A DNA stretch of 64,000 nucleotides, from assembly GCA_963762085.1 (NCBI GenBank), contig CAVXJD010000002.1, forward strand, positions 1 to 64,000. The letters are read 5' to 3'. This document shows positions 52,777-60,933 of this stretch, piece after piece. Under the pieces are notes generated by a model. It did not search any database and had not been told where the DNA came from. It was given only the letters and a program-made list of their open reading frames with translations. Positions within the stretch are counted from its first letter, which is position 1; the number at the start of each line of letters is the position of its first letter. The position numbers and the translations under genes are program-made. Source of the stretch: DASQGA01 sp963762085 (GTDB taxonomy: Bacteria > Actinomycetota > Thermoleophilia > Gaiellales > Gaiellaceae).

Positions 52777-53414
52777 CGTCGGGTGGTCCGCAGCTCGCCG
52801 AGGAACGGGTTCGAGCCGAGCTCGGCGCCGAGCGTCGTCGCGGGCCCGTGGCCCGGATAGACCACCGTCTCGGGCGGGAAGCGGTCGAGAAGCGTCGCGA
52901 TCGACGACTCGAGGACGTCCCACTCGGCACCCGGCAGATCGGTGCGTCCGACGGAGCCCGCGAAGAGCACGTCACCAGAGAAAAGCGATCCGTCGGCCGC
53001 GAACGCAAGATGCGCAGGCGAATGTCCGGGCACCCGGAGCGTCTCGAAGGTGATCCCGGCCAGCTCCAGCGTCTCGTCGCCCTGGAGCAGCACGTCCGGG
53101 GTGTACGGACGGAGCCTGACTGTCGGGGGCGCGTAGTCGTTGACGTTCTCGAGGAGCGCCCGCTCGTCCTCGGCCATGTGCACCGGCGCACCCGTGCCTT
53201 CGGCCAGGTCGGCAACGCCTCCAAGGTGGTCCCAGTGGCCGTGCGTGATCAGAATCGCGGCACATCGAGCCCCCAGGCCGGCAAGCCTGAGACGGATCTC
53301 AGGCGCGTCGCCGCCCGGGTCAACCACCACCGCTTCGCCGGCTCCCGGAGAGCGGACGAGATAGCAGTTGGTCCCGATCGGGCCGAGCTCGAGCTGGGTG
53401 ACGTCGAGGCTCAC
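52773..53414 (-). CDS. Metallo-beta-lactamase-fold hydrolase (glyoxalase II-like)
   Basis: A 213-residue protein with the HxHxDH zinc motif THGHWDHLGG (about 73-82), 'VPGHSPAHLA' and 'LFSGDVLFAGSVGR', the arrangement of the YcbL/glyoxalase II-like group. It probably hydrolyses a thioester such as a glutathione- or mycothiol-type conjugate. The GTG gives 'VSLDVTQLELGPIGTNCYLV', the usual start. It heads the hisS-aspS operon. A -10-like TAGACT lies ten bases before the start. Confidence 0.85.
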   Translation of the reverse strand: MSLDVTQLELGPIGTNCYLVRSPGAGEAVVVDPGGDAPEIRLRLAGLGARCAAILITHGHWDHLGGVADLAEGTGAPVHMAEDERALLENVNDYAPPTVRLRPYTPDVLLQGDETLELAGITFETLRVPGHSPAHLAFAADGSLFSGDVLFAGSVGRTDLPGAEWDVLESSIATLLDRFPPETVVYPGHGPATTLGAELGSNPFLGELRTTRR

Positions 53415-53458
53415 GGGGAGGTTGAGTCTATCCACGGCCCGGTACACTCTCCGCCCCG

Positions 53459-53800
53459 ATGCAGAGCTGGAATCTTCGTGCAATCGAAGCCCCCGGCGGC
53501 AGCCGCTCTCCCTCCGTCCTCCTGAGCGAGGACGAGGCTCGTGCAGTCCTCCTCGCACTCGAGCCGGGGCAGGAGCTGGGCGATCACCAGGTCAAGGAGC
53601 ACGCCTGGCTCGTCGTCGTGGACGGCTCAGCCCGGATCGGCGGGGGCGGCGAGGAGCTCGACGCGGGCGTGGGAACGCTCGTCCACTTCGAGCCGGACGA
53701 GCGCCACTTCGTCCGGAGCGAGGGCGGAGCCCGCATCCTCCTTCTGCTCGCCCCGTGGCCCGGCGAGGGTCACTACCGCGGCCAGTCGAAGTCCGTCTAG
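53459..53800 (+). CDS. Small cupin-domain protein
   Basis: A 113-residue protein that is a single cupin barrel: 'EPGQELGDHQVKEHAWLVVVDGSARIGGGGEE' followed by 'VHFEPDERHFVRSE'. Two of the usual metal ligands (His, His) and a Glu/Gln are in 'GDHQVKEHAW', and one His in the second motif, so metal binding is plausible. No specific substrate can be assigned. It is divergent from the metallo-hydrolase gene by 44 bp, with TACACT ten bases before the ATG. Its stop overlaps the next gene's stop (CTAG). Confidence 0.82.
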   Translation: MQSWNLRAIEAPGGSRSPSVLLSEDEARAVLLALEPGQELGDHQVKEHAWLVVVDGSARIGGGGEELDAGVGTLVHFEPDERHFVRSEGGARILLLLAPWPGEGHYRGQSKSV

Positions 53801-54195
53801 GACCCGGCTTGCTGGCGCCGGTGCCGGCGCATGAGCGTGCGATAGACGACGAGGTCGACGAGGTAGCTGAACGGGAGGAAGACCATGATCAGAAGCGCCG
53901 CGTTGAAGATCTTCTGAGCCGTCGTCAGGCTCGGCGCCGTTATGTAAGTGACGACGAGGAGCAACGGCCCGAAGATCGCACCCCGCTTGAGAACCCGTGC
54001 TACGGATGGAGGCTGGATCGGACGGCCCCGCCGGTCCGACGGTGCGCGTGTCTGCCGCTCACGCTTCTGGGCGGGCGTCCGTTCGAGCTCACGCGGCGAC
54101 TCGAGGACCTCTTCGCCCTCGTCGGTCTCGACCACGTACTCGTACTCGTGGCGCTGGAGCTTCTCGCGCCGCCGGCGCTGCTTTCGGCTTGGCAT
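53797..54195 (-). CDS. Small membrane protein with basic N-terminus
   Basis: A 132-residue protein. It begins with a very basic MPSRKQRRRREK, followed by an acidic and basic stretch (about 20-70), then two hydrophobic spans near residues 75-90 and 100-118, and ends basic. The topology would leave the N-terminal two thirds in the cytoplasm, with nucleic acid binding possible from the basic start. I recognise no family. I chose the ATG giving MPSRKQ over the longer frame, whose extra residues look non-coding. Confidence 0.65.
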   Translation of the reverse strand: MPSRKQRRRREKLQRHEYEYVVETDEGEEVLESPRELERTPAQKRERQTRAPSDRRGRPIQPPSVARVLKRGAIFGPLLLVVTYITAPSLTTAQKIFNAALLIMVFLPFSYLVDLVVYRTLMRRHRRQQAGS

Positions 54196-54269
54196 AGGCC
54201 GATTATGCCGCCGGCCGGCGGGAGCGGCGCCCGACCGGAGGCGGTGGAGGTGCTCGAGGTTGCTTGGTG

Positions 54270-55484
54270 TCATGGCCACACCCGCTCCCCCGCCTTCACG
54301 ACGGCGGCGACGTGATCCGTGCCGAGGTGGTAGGCGAGATATCGCCAATCCGGGGCGTTCAGGAGGACGAGGTCGGCGTCGGAACCGGGCGCGATTCGCC
54401 CGACGCGGTCGGCGCGCCCGAGGACGTGGGCCGCGTTGACAGTGCAGGCGGCGAGCGCCTCCGCCGGCGAGAGACCGATCTGGGTGCATGCGAGACCGCA
54501 GGCCACGGGAAGGCTCTCGCAGAACGCGCTGCCGGGGTTGAAGTCCGTCGCGAGCGCGACGGCCGCCCCCGCATCGACGAGCTCTCGGCCGGGCGGCATC
54601 GGCCTGCCGAGGAAGAGCGCCGCCACGGGTAGGAGAACGCCGGTGACATCACTGGCCGCGAGTGTCTGCACGCCCGCCTCTCCGGTTGCCTCGAGGTGAT
54701 CAACGCTCCGGGCGCCGAGCTCGACCGCGAGTGGGATGCCGCCGGCTTCCGTGAATTGGTCTGCGTGCAGCCGAAGCTCGAGACCAGCGTCGCGGCACGC
54801 CTTGAGGTAGCGCCGGGCCTGGTGGACGTCGAATGCGCCCCGCTCGAGGAAGACATCGGCCGCCTCCGCGATTGCCGCCGCCTCCGGCAACACGACCTCG
54901 AGTGCAAAGGCCAGGTAGGCATCGGCGTCCGTGAATTCGGGAGGAACAGCATGCGCCCCGAGCCAGGTCGGGACCCCGCCCGCATCGTGAATAGCCGAAA
55001 GCATGGCCAGCTCGGTCTCCCGATCGAGCCCGTAGCCCGACTTCGCCTCGAAGGTGGTCGTGCCGTGCCCGAGCATCCAGCCGCGGTGCCGCTCCAGGGC
55101 CGCAGCGAGCCCGTCTCGGCCTGCAGCGCGCGTCGCCCGAACGGTCGAGAGGATGCCGCTTCCGGCTGCATGGAGCTCTTCGTAGGTCGCCCCGCCCGAG
55201 CGGAGGTCGAATTCGTCCACCCTGTCCCCGGCAAAGCACGCATGCGTATGGCAATCGACGAGCCCGGGAATCGCGCAGAGGCCGCGTCCATCGAGTTCTT
55301 CGACGTCGTCGCCGAGCGTCGGTAGCTCGGCCATCCGCCCGACCTCGGAGATCCGTCCGTCGTCACAGAGGACGTAGGCGTCGGCGGTGACGCTGACCTC
55401 CCGGAGTCGTGGTCCCCGCAGAGGCGCATCGCTTCCCGCCGGCGAGACGACTTGCGCCAGGTCACGAACCAGGAGAACGGTCAT
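54270..55484 (-). CDS. hutI: Imidazolonepropionase
   Basis: A 404-residue amidohydrolase with the metal motif VDCHTHACFAGDR, 'FEAKSGYGLDRETEL', 'HADQFTEAGG' and 'ATDFNPGSAF'. It opens imidazolone propionate to formiminoglutamate, the third step of histidine degradation. The ATG giving MTVLLVRDLAQVV is preferred over a 32-residue longer frame. It is separated from hutU by 189 bp, in which I see no gene. Confidence 0.95.
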   Translation of the reverse strand: MTVLLVRDLAQVVSPAGSDAPLRGPRLREVSVTADAYVLCDDGRISEVGRMAELPTLGDDVEELDGRGLCAIPGLVDCHTHACFAGDRVDEFDLRSGGATYEELHAAGSGILSTVRATRAAGRDGLAAALERHRGWMLGHGTTTFEAKSGYGLDRETELAMLSAIHDAGGVPTWLGAHAVPPEFTDADAYLAFALEVVLPEAAAIAEAADVFLERGAFDVHQARRYLKACRDAGLELRLHADQFTEAGGIPLAVELGARSVDHLEATGEAGVQTLAASDVTGVLLPVAALFLGRPMPPGRELVDAGAAVALATDFNPGSAFCESLPVACGLACTQIGLSPAEALAACTVNAAHVLGRADRVGRIAPGSDADLVLLNAPDWRYLAYHLGTDHVAAVVKAGERVWP

Positions 55485-55673
55485 GCGGGCAAGCCTAGAG
55501 CCGTCCCCGCCGGTTGGTGAACCGAAATCGCCGGAACACCGAAATCGAGGGTGAACCCACCTCCGTCGAGGCGGGCTCATCAGAGGCCGGGCCGGACGCC
55601 GGGGACGACGGCAATGCAGAACTGGCGTCCGGCATTCCGGCCTCAGGCTTGCCGTCCGAGAGGCGAAAGTCCG

Positions 55674-57380
55674 CTAGGTCTGGTCGCGCGTCGGGATCGG
55701 GAGCCCGTGCTCGCGCGCGGCAGCTACTGCGTCCTCGTAGCCGGCATCGGCGTGGCGCAGGACGCCCGTTCCGGGATCGGTCGTCAGGACACGCTCCAGG
55801 CGCTCAGCCGCGTCGTCGGTCCCGTCCGCGACGACGACCATGCCCGCATGGATCGAGTTGCCGATGCCGACGCCTCCGCCGTGGTGCACGCTCACCCAGG
55901 TGGCTCCTGCGGCCACGTTGACGAGCGCGTTCAGGATCGGCCAGTCGGCGATCGCATCGGAGCCGTCCAGCATCGACTCGGTCTCGCGGTACGGTGACGC
56001 GACGGATCCCGCATCGAGGTGGTCCCTCCCGATCACCACCGGTGCTCGGACATCGCCGGACCGCACCAGCTCGTTGATGGCGAGGCCTGCAATCGCGCGA
56101 GCGCCGTAGCCGAGCCAGCAGATCCGGGCCGGCAGGCCCTGGAAGGCGACCCGGCTGGGCGCCAGTTCGAGCCAGCGCTGGAGCAGTACGTCGTCCGGGA
56201 ACAGTTCCGCCAGACGCCTGTCGATCGCGGCGATGTCGTCGGGCTCGCCCGAGAGGACCGCCCACCGAAACGGCCCGATCCCGCGGCAGAAAAGCGGACG
56301 AATATAGGCCGGGACGAAGCCCGGATATGCAAATGCATCATCTAGCCCTGCCTCGAGCGCCTCCCCTCTGAGGTTGTTGCCATAATCGAAAACATAGCTG
56401 CCCGCCCGGACGAACTCGAGCAGTCCTTGCACATGTGTGACGATCGAGGCACGGGCCCGGCGCAAATAGTCGTCCGAGTCGCGCTCTCGAAGCTCGGCCG
56501 CCTCTTCCACACTCAGCCCTGCGGGCACGTAGCCGTTCAGTGGATCGTGCGCGGCCGTTTGATCGGTGACGAAGTCGAAGGCCTCGCCGCGCCGCGCGAG
56601 CTCCGGCACGATCTCCGCTGCGTTCCCGAGAAGGCCGACCGACAGCGCTCTGCCCTCCGACGCCGCAGCCCGAATCCGGGTGAGCGCGTCGTCGAGCGAC
56701 GTCGCCGCCTGGTCCAGGTAGCGCGTCTCGAGACGCCGATCGATGCGCGTCGGATCGACCTCGATGCAGAGGCAGGCCGCGCCGGCCATCGTGGCGGCAA
56801 GCGGCTGAGCGCCGCCCATGCCGCCCAGCCCGGCAGTCAGAATCGTTCGCCCGGCGAGGTCGGCGGTGCCGAAGTGCTTCTCCCCGGCCGCTGCGAACGT
56901 CTGGTACGTGCCCTGGAGGATCCCCTGGGTGCCGATATAGATCCAGCTCCCGGCGGTCATCTGGCCGAACATCGTCAAACCCTCGGCCTCGAGCCGCCGG
57001 AACTCCTCCCAGGTCGCCCACTTGGGGACGAGCAGCGAGTTCGCGATCAGGACCCGCGGCGCTCCTGCATGCGTGCGGAACACCCCGACCGGCTTTCCGC
57101 TCTGCACGAGCAAGGTCTCGTCGTCACCGAGTGACAGGAGGGAACGGACGAGCGCGCGAAGCGCCTCGTGATTCCGCGCCGCTTTCCCTGAGCCCCCGTA
57201 GACGATCAGCTCCTCCGGCCGCTCGGCAACCTCCGGATCGAGGTTGTTGAGGAGCATCCGGAGTGGTGCTTCCGTTGCCCAGGAGCGAGCGTTGAGGGTG
57301 GTTCCGCGAGGCGCGCGAATTGCAGAGAGGTCACTGCAAAGCTCCTCGACCAGCGCGTCGACCGATCCGACCGTGCTCAA
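55674..57380 (-). CDS. hutU: Urocanate hydratase
   Basis: A 568-residue protein of family length with 'YGGSGKAARNHEALRAL', the NAD fold AGLGGMGGAQPLAA, 'FDFVTDQTAAHDPLNGY' and 'LFCRGIGPFRW'. It hydrates urocanate to imidazolone propionate using bound NAD. The ATG overlaps the hutH stop by 4 bp. Together with hutI it gives the middle of the pathway. Confidence 0.97.
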   Translation of the reverse strand: MSTVGSVDALVEELCSDLSAIRAPRGTTLNARSWATEAPLRMLLNNLDPEVAERPEELIVYGGSGKAARNHEALRALVRSLLSLGDDETLLVQSGKPVGVFRTHAGAPRVLIANSLLVPKWATWEEFRRLEAEGLTMFGQMTAGSWIYIGTQGILQGTYQTFAAAGEKHFGTADLAGRTILTAGLGGMGGAQPLAATMAGAACLCIEVDPTRIDRRLETRYLDQAATSLDDALTRIRAAASEGRALSVGLLGNAAEIVPELARRGEAFDFVTDQTAAHDPLNGYVPAGLSVEEAAELRERDSDDYLRRARASIVTHVQGLLEFVRAGSYVFDYGNNLRGEALEAGLDDAFAYPGFVPAYIRPLFCRGIGPFRWAVLSGEPDDIAAIDRRLAELFPDDVLLQRWLELAPSRVAFQGLPARICWLGYGARAIAGLAINELVRSGDVRAPVVIGRDHLDAGSVASPYRETESMLDGSDAIADWPILNALVNVAAGATWVSVHHGGGVGIGNSIHAGMVVVADGTDDAAERLERVLTTDPGTGVLRHADAGYEDAVAAAREHGLPIPTRDQT

Positions 57381-58924
57381 GCGAGCTCCCCGATCTCGTT
57401 CTCGACCGCGGCTACGAGCGCGCCCGATCGGATTGCCTCGGCCACCAGCTCGATGTCAGGTGCGAGTGGACGATCCTCGTGAACCGTCGGGGAGAGCGAC
57501 CGGACCTGAGCGTGTGCCGCCCTTGCCCCCGGCCCCGGCTCGAGTGGCGCCAGGAACTCGACTCCCTGCGCCGCAGCGAGGAGCTCGATCGCCAGCGCTC
57601 GTTCGCTGTTCGCGAGCACCTGCCAGAGCTTCAGCGCTGCCGCATTCCCCATCGAAACATGATCCTCCTGGCCCGCGCTGGTCGGGATCGAGTCGACACT
57701 CGCCGGATGGCACAGAACCTTGTTCTCGCTCACGAGCGACGCCGCCACGTACTGAGGGATCATGAACCCGGAGTTCAGGCCACCGTCATGGGTCAGGAAA
57801 GCCGGGAGCCCGTCCGAGAGCGACGGGTTCGTAAGCCGCTCGACGCGGCGCTCCGAGATGGAGGCGAGCTCGGCCAGCGCCATCGCCATTCCGTCGAGGG
57901 CGAAGGCCAGGGGCTGACCGTGAAAGTTGCCGTTCGACAGGAGCTCGCCGCTCTCGGCGAAGACGAGCGGATTGTCGGTGGCGGCGTTCAGCTCGACCTC
58001 GACAGTCTGCTCCGCGTAGACCAGCAGATCCCTGCAGGCCCCGTGGACCTGGGGCGCGCAGCGTAGGGAGTAGGCGTCCTGGACCTTGTCGCACCAACGG
58101 TGGGACTCGATGATCGCCGAGCCCTCGACGATCCGGATGACATTCGCTGCCGACGCCGACTGTCCCTGGAGCGGGCGGAGCGCCTGGATCTCCGGCCGGA
58201 AACTGACCCGCGAAGCCTGGAGCGCCTCGACGGAAAGGGCACAGGCGATGTCCGCAGCCTTGGCAAGGCGCCGTGCCCGCACCAGGCCCAACGAGCCGAT
58301 CGCGCTCATGAACTGGGTCCCGTTGATGAGCGAGAGCCCTTCCTTCGCTTGCAGCCGGGTCGGCTCGAGGCCCGCGTGAGCCAGGGCCTCCGCGCCCGTG
58401 ACCCGGTCACCGTCCAGTAAGGCCCACCCCTCACCGACCAGAGGAAGCGCCAGGTGCGCGAGTGGCGCCAGGTCCCCCGACGCACCGACGGAGCCCCTGC
58501 CCGGGACGTACGGGAGAACGCCTCGATTCAGACACTCGAGCAGGAGCTCGACGGTCTCGACCCGTGCGCCCGAGTAACCCTTCGCAAGCGCGTTGGCACG
58601 AAGCACCATTGCCGCGCGGACAACCTCGTCGGGGTACGGCTCCCCCACGCCACAGGCATGGCTTCGAAGCAGCCGAAGTTGGAGCTCCTCGGAGAGCTCG
58701 GGTGGGATCGAACGGGACACGAAGCGGCCGAAACCCGTGTTGATCCCGTACGTGTGCTCGCCGGAGGCCTCGCTCGCGGCTCGCTCGACGACCGCCCTGG
58801 CGGACTCCATCTTCTCCCGCGCGTCGTCGGAGAGATCTGCCCGCGTGCCACCGACGGCTACGCTCCAGACGTCGTCGACGGTGAGATCCTCCCCGTTCAG
58901 CGAGACGGCCGTCGCAAGCGCCAC
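57377..58924 (-). CDS. hutH: Histidine ammonia-lyase
   Basis: A 515-residue protein with 'TYGINTGFG' and the MIO cofactor triad Ala148-Ser149-Gly150 in RGSVGASGDLAPLAHL, plus 'QDAYSLRCAPQVHG' and 'NFHGQPLAFALDGM'. It removes ammonia from histidine to give urocanate. The GTG start lies seven bases after a TAGACT element. It leads hutH-hutU and is divergent from the M55 aminopeptidase gene. Confidence 0.96.
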   Translation of the reverse strand: MALATAVSLNGEDLTVDDVWSVAVGGTRADLSDDAREKMESARAVVERAASEASGEHTYGINTGFGRFVSRSIPPELSEELQLRLLRSHACGVGEPYPDEVVRAAMVLRANALAKGYSGARVETVELLLECLNRGVLPYVPGRGSVGASGDLAPLAHLALPLVGEGWALLDGDRVTGAEALAHAGLEPTRLQAKEGLSLINGTQFMSAIGSLGLVRARRLAKAADIACALSVEALQASRVSFRPEIQALRPLQGQSASAANVIRIVEGSAIIESHRWCDKVQDAYSLRCAPQVHGACRDLLVYAEQTVEVELNAATDNPLVFAESGELLSNGNFHGQPLAFALDGMAMALAELASISERRVERLTNPSLSDGLPAFLTHDGGLNSGFMIPQYVAASLVSENKVLCHPASVDSIPTSAGQEDHVSMGNAAALKLWQVLANSERALAIELLAAAQGVEFLAPLEPGPGARAAHAQVRSLSPTVHEDRPLAPDIELVAEAIRSGALVAAVENEIGELA

Positions 58925-58941
58925 GCCATCCAGTCTAGTCT
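58925..58941. promoter_or_regulatory. Overlapping divergent -10 elements (hutH and dppA-like)
   Basis: On the minus strand TAGACT (58932-58937) stands exactly seven bases before the hutH GTG. On the plus strand TAGTCT (58936-58941) overlaps it and points at the M55 peptidase gene, which has its own GGGAGG ribosome binding site further on. This leaves no separate operator between them, so a hut regulator, if any, would act on both. Confidence 0.5.
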
Positions 58942-58987
58942 CGGAAGACGGGAGGATTGGGGCGATCTACGGAGCGAGGGAGGCGAA

Positions 58988-59806
58988 ATGCGCATCATCG
59001 TGATGAGCGACATGGAAGGCGTTGCCGGGATCGTCAAATGGGAGCAGGTTGAGGGTGGCGAGTCACTCTACGAGGAAGGGCGCAAGCTCTACACCGAAGA
59101 AATCAACGCCGTCGTCCGGGGCGCACGCGCCGGCGGCGCGACCGAGATCGTCGTCATGGACTGCCATGGAGCCGGAAAGGGCTGGACGTTCAACTCGCTC
59201 CTGCCCGAGGCGCTCGATCCGGGGTGCGAGTGGGTCGTGGAGAGCGAGTGGACGCAGTACACCGAGTTCCTCGAGCAGGGGTGCGACGGAGCGCTCCTCG
59301 TCGGCATGCACGCGCGCGCGGGAACGGCAAAAGGTGTGCTGAACCACACGGTCTCCGGCTCGGACTGGCACAACCTCTGGTTCAACGACACGCTAGTTGG
59401 AGAGACGGGGATCAACGCCGCTCTCTGCGGCACCTGGGACTGCCCGGTGCTGATGATCAGCGGGGACGACGCGACCTGCCGCGAAGGCGTCGACCTGCTC
59501 GGCGACGGCCTCGTGCCCGTTGCTGTGAAGCAGGGGCTCGGCCGCTTCAGTGCCCGTCACCTGCCACTCGTCCGGGTCAGGGAAATGCTCGAGGACGGAG
59601 CGCGGCGGGCAGTCGAGGGCCGCGGGTCGATTGAGCCGTACGACCCGGGGCGACCCTGCGAGATCGTCGTCGAGTACACGAAGTCGGATCTGGTGGAACC
59701 GTTTCAAAACCGAGCGGGCATCGAGATCCTGGAGCCGCGGAAGATCGCGTCCCGGGCCGACGACTGGTGGACCGCGTGGCGCCAGTTCTGGCAGTTCTCC
59801 CTCTAG
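58988..59806 (+). CDS. M55 family D-aminopeptidase (DppA-like)
   Basis: A 272-residue protein with the family motifs 'RIIVMSDMEGVAG' (Asp8 and Glu10 metal ligands), 'VVMDCHGAG', 'LVGMHARAGT' and 'HTVSGSDW'. Bacillus DppA cleaves D-Ala-D-Ala and D-Ala-Gly-Gly in a zinc-dependent decamer. A strong GGGAGG lies just before the ATG. It is inserted on the opposite strand between hutH and ftcD; a link to histidine use is not evident. Confidence 0.9.
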   Translation: MRIIVMSDMEGVAGIVKWEQVEGGESLYEEGRKLYTEEINAVVRGARAGGATEIVVMDCHGAGKGWTFNSLLPEALDPGCEWVVESEWTQYTEFLEQGCDGALLVGMHARAGTAKGVLNHTVSGSDWHNLWFNDTLVGETGINAALCGTWDCPVLMISGDDATCREGVDLLGDGLVPVAVKQGLGRFSARHLPLVRVREMLEDGARRAVEGRGSIEPYDPGRPCEIVVEYTKSDLVEPFQNRAGIEILEPRKIASRADDWWTAWRQFWQFSL

Positions 59807-59821
59807 GCCGCGTCGCGACGA

Positions 59822-59833
59822 CGGGTGCACCCG
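59822..59833. repeat. 12-bp perfect palindrome between convergent genes
   Basis: CGGGTGCACCCG lies in the 28-bp gap between the M55 peptidase stop and the ftcD stop. It could form a short hairpin on either transcript and serve as a bidirectional stop, but no T-run follows. Confidence 0.35.
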
Positions 59834-59834
59834 C

Positions 59835-60722
59835 CTAGTCTTCGAGCAGCCTGAGCTCGAGCACGTGGCGCGCGTCGAATCCGTCGATCTTGAGTATCGA
59901 TTCGGCCGCCGCGATCGCTGCCCCGGCCGGCATGAGGCCGACGAGCTCGCTGCCCGCGACCTCGACGCCGCGTGACGTGGCTTCCGCCTTGATGCGCTCA
60001 ACGATTTCGTGCAGAGCCGAGGCCTCCCAGTCAGTGACGTTCATGCTGACCTGTACTACCCCGGCCGTGGGCAGGTCGAGACCGAGTGCGCGGACGCCCG
60101 GGAACCCTCCGTCCCGCTCCCGGACGATCGCCGCGATTGCCTTCGCGCAGTCGACGTCCTGCGAGTGCAGGTTCACGTTGAAAGCAATCAGTGGCCGCCG
60201 GACCCCGAGAACGACTCCTCCCGCCGTCGGGTGCAGGCGGGAAGGCCCACGGTCCGGCGTGAGCTCTTCAGCGTCCATTCGTCGCTGGAGCTCCTTTGGA
60301 CCTCCGCGCCGCAAGAATGCGGGCTCCAGGCCATCCTCGGTCAGACGCCCGTAGAAAAAGACTGGGAGCTCCAACTCGTCGCCAAGTCGGTCGGCGAGCG
60401 CCAGAGCTGCTTCACGCGCGAGCGCCTCGTCCTCGGGGCGGATGGGGATGAGCGGAACCACGTCTGCCGCTCCGATCCGCGGATGGGCGCCGACGTGGAC
60501 TCCGAGATCGATCCGTTCGACAGCGGCGTTGATCCCGGTGAAAAGGCTCTCGACGAGCTCGTCGCCCGACCCGACCAGCGTGTAGACCGAGCGGTGGTGA
60601 TCCGGATCCACGTGAACGTCGAGCAGTCGCGCCGGATCCGAAAGGGCATCACGAAGAGCGTCGACCACAGCGGCGTCGCGCCCCTCGGAGAAGTTCGGCA
60701 CCGACTCGAGCGGCAGCGGCAC
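59835..60722 (-). CDS. ftcD: Glutamate formimidoyltransferase (FTCD N-terminal type)
   Basis: A 295-residue protein matching the formiminotransferase part of FTCD: 'ESVPNFSEGRD', 'VGAHPRIGAADVVPLIP', 'YGRLTEDG', 'FNVNLHSQDVDCAKAIA'. It moves the formimino group from formiminoglutamate to tetrahydrofolate, giving glutamate. No cyclodeaminase domain follows, so that step must be elsewhere. The GTG start gives the normal 'VPLPLESVPNF'. It completes the hut route and is separated from hutH by the divergent peptidase gene. Confidence 0.93.
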   Translation of the reverse strand: MPLPLESVPNFSEGRDAAVVDALRDALSDPARLLDVHVDPDHHRSVYTLVGSGDELVESLFTGINAAVERIDLGVHVGAHPRIGAADVVPLIPIRPEDEALAREAALALADRLGDELELPVFFYGRLTEDGLEPAFLRRGGPKELQRRMDAEELTPDRGPSRLHPTAGGVVLGVRRPLIAFNVNLHSQDVDCAKAIAAIVRERDGGFPGVRALGLDLPTAGVVQVSMNVTDWEASALHEIVERIKAEATSRGVEVAGSELVGLMPAGAAIAAAESILKIDGFDARHVLELRLLED

Positions 60723-60920
60723 CGCGCAAGCATACGGCGCTCCGGGAGCGCCGGTGGTCCAGGGAGCCGGTCCGGGCCGCCCTGCCTTTTCCGCCTTCCT
60801 GACCTGGTTGCCCCGGCCTCCTCCCGTGATCGACACTAGCGAGGAAACGCACGCGCGTGGCGCTCAAACGTCGCATGTTTGCAGCGATTCTGCGGAGGAA
60901 GCGGTCGGGAAGGCGCCCGC

Positions 60921-60933
60921 TACACTCGACGTT
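60921..60933 (+). promoter_or_regulatory. Leaderless promoter of the ABC exporter pair
   Basis: TACACT (60921-60926) is followed by exactly seven bases and a GTG that begins the first ABC gene. The 200 bp between this point and ftcD hold no gene that I can support. Confidence 0.55.

Noticed and set aside
55485..55673. Gene or riboswitch between hutI and hutU
   Set aside because: Only a short direct repeat (CCGAAATCG twice) is visible; no frame or conserved structure.
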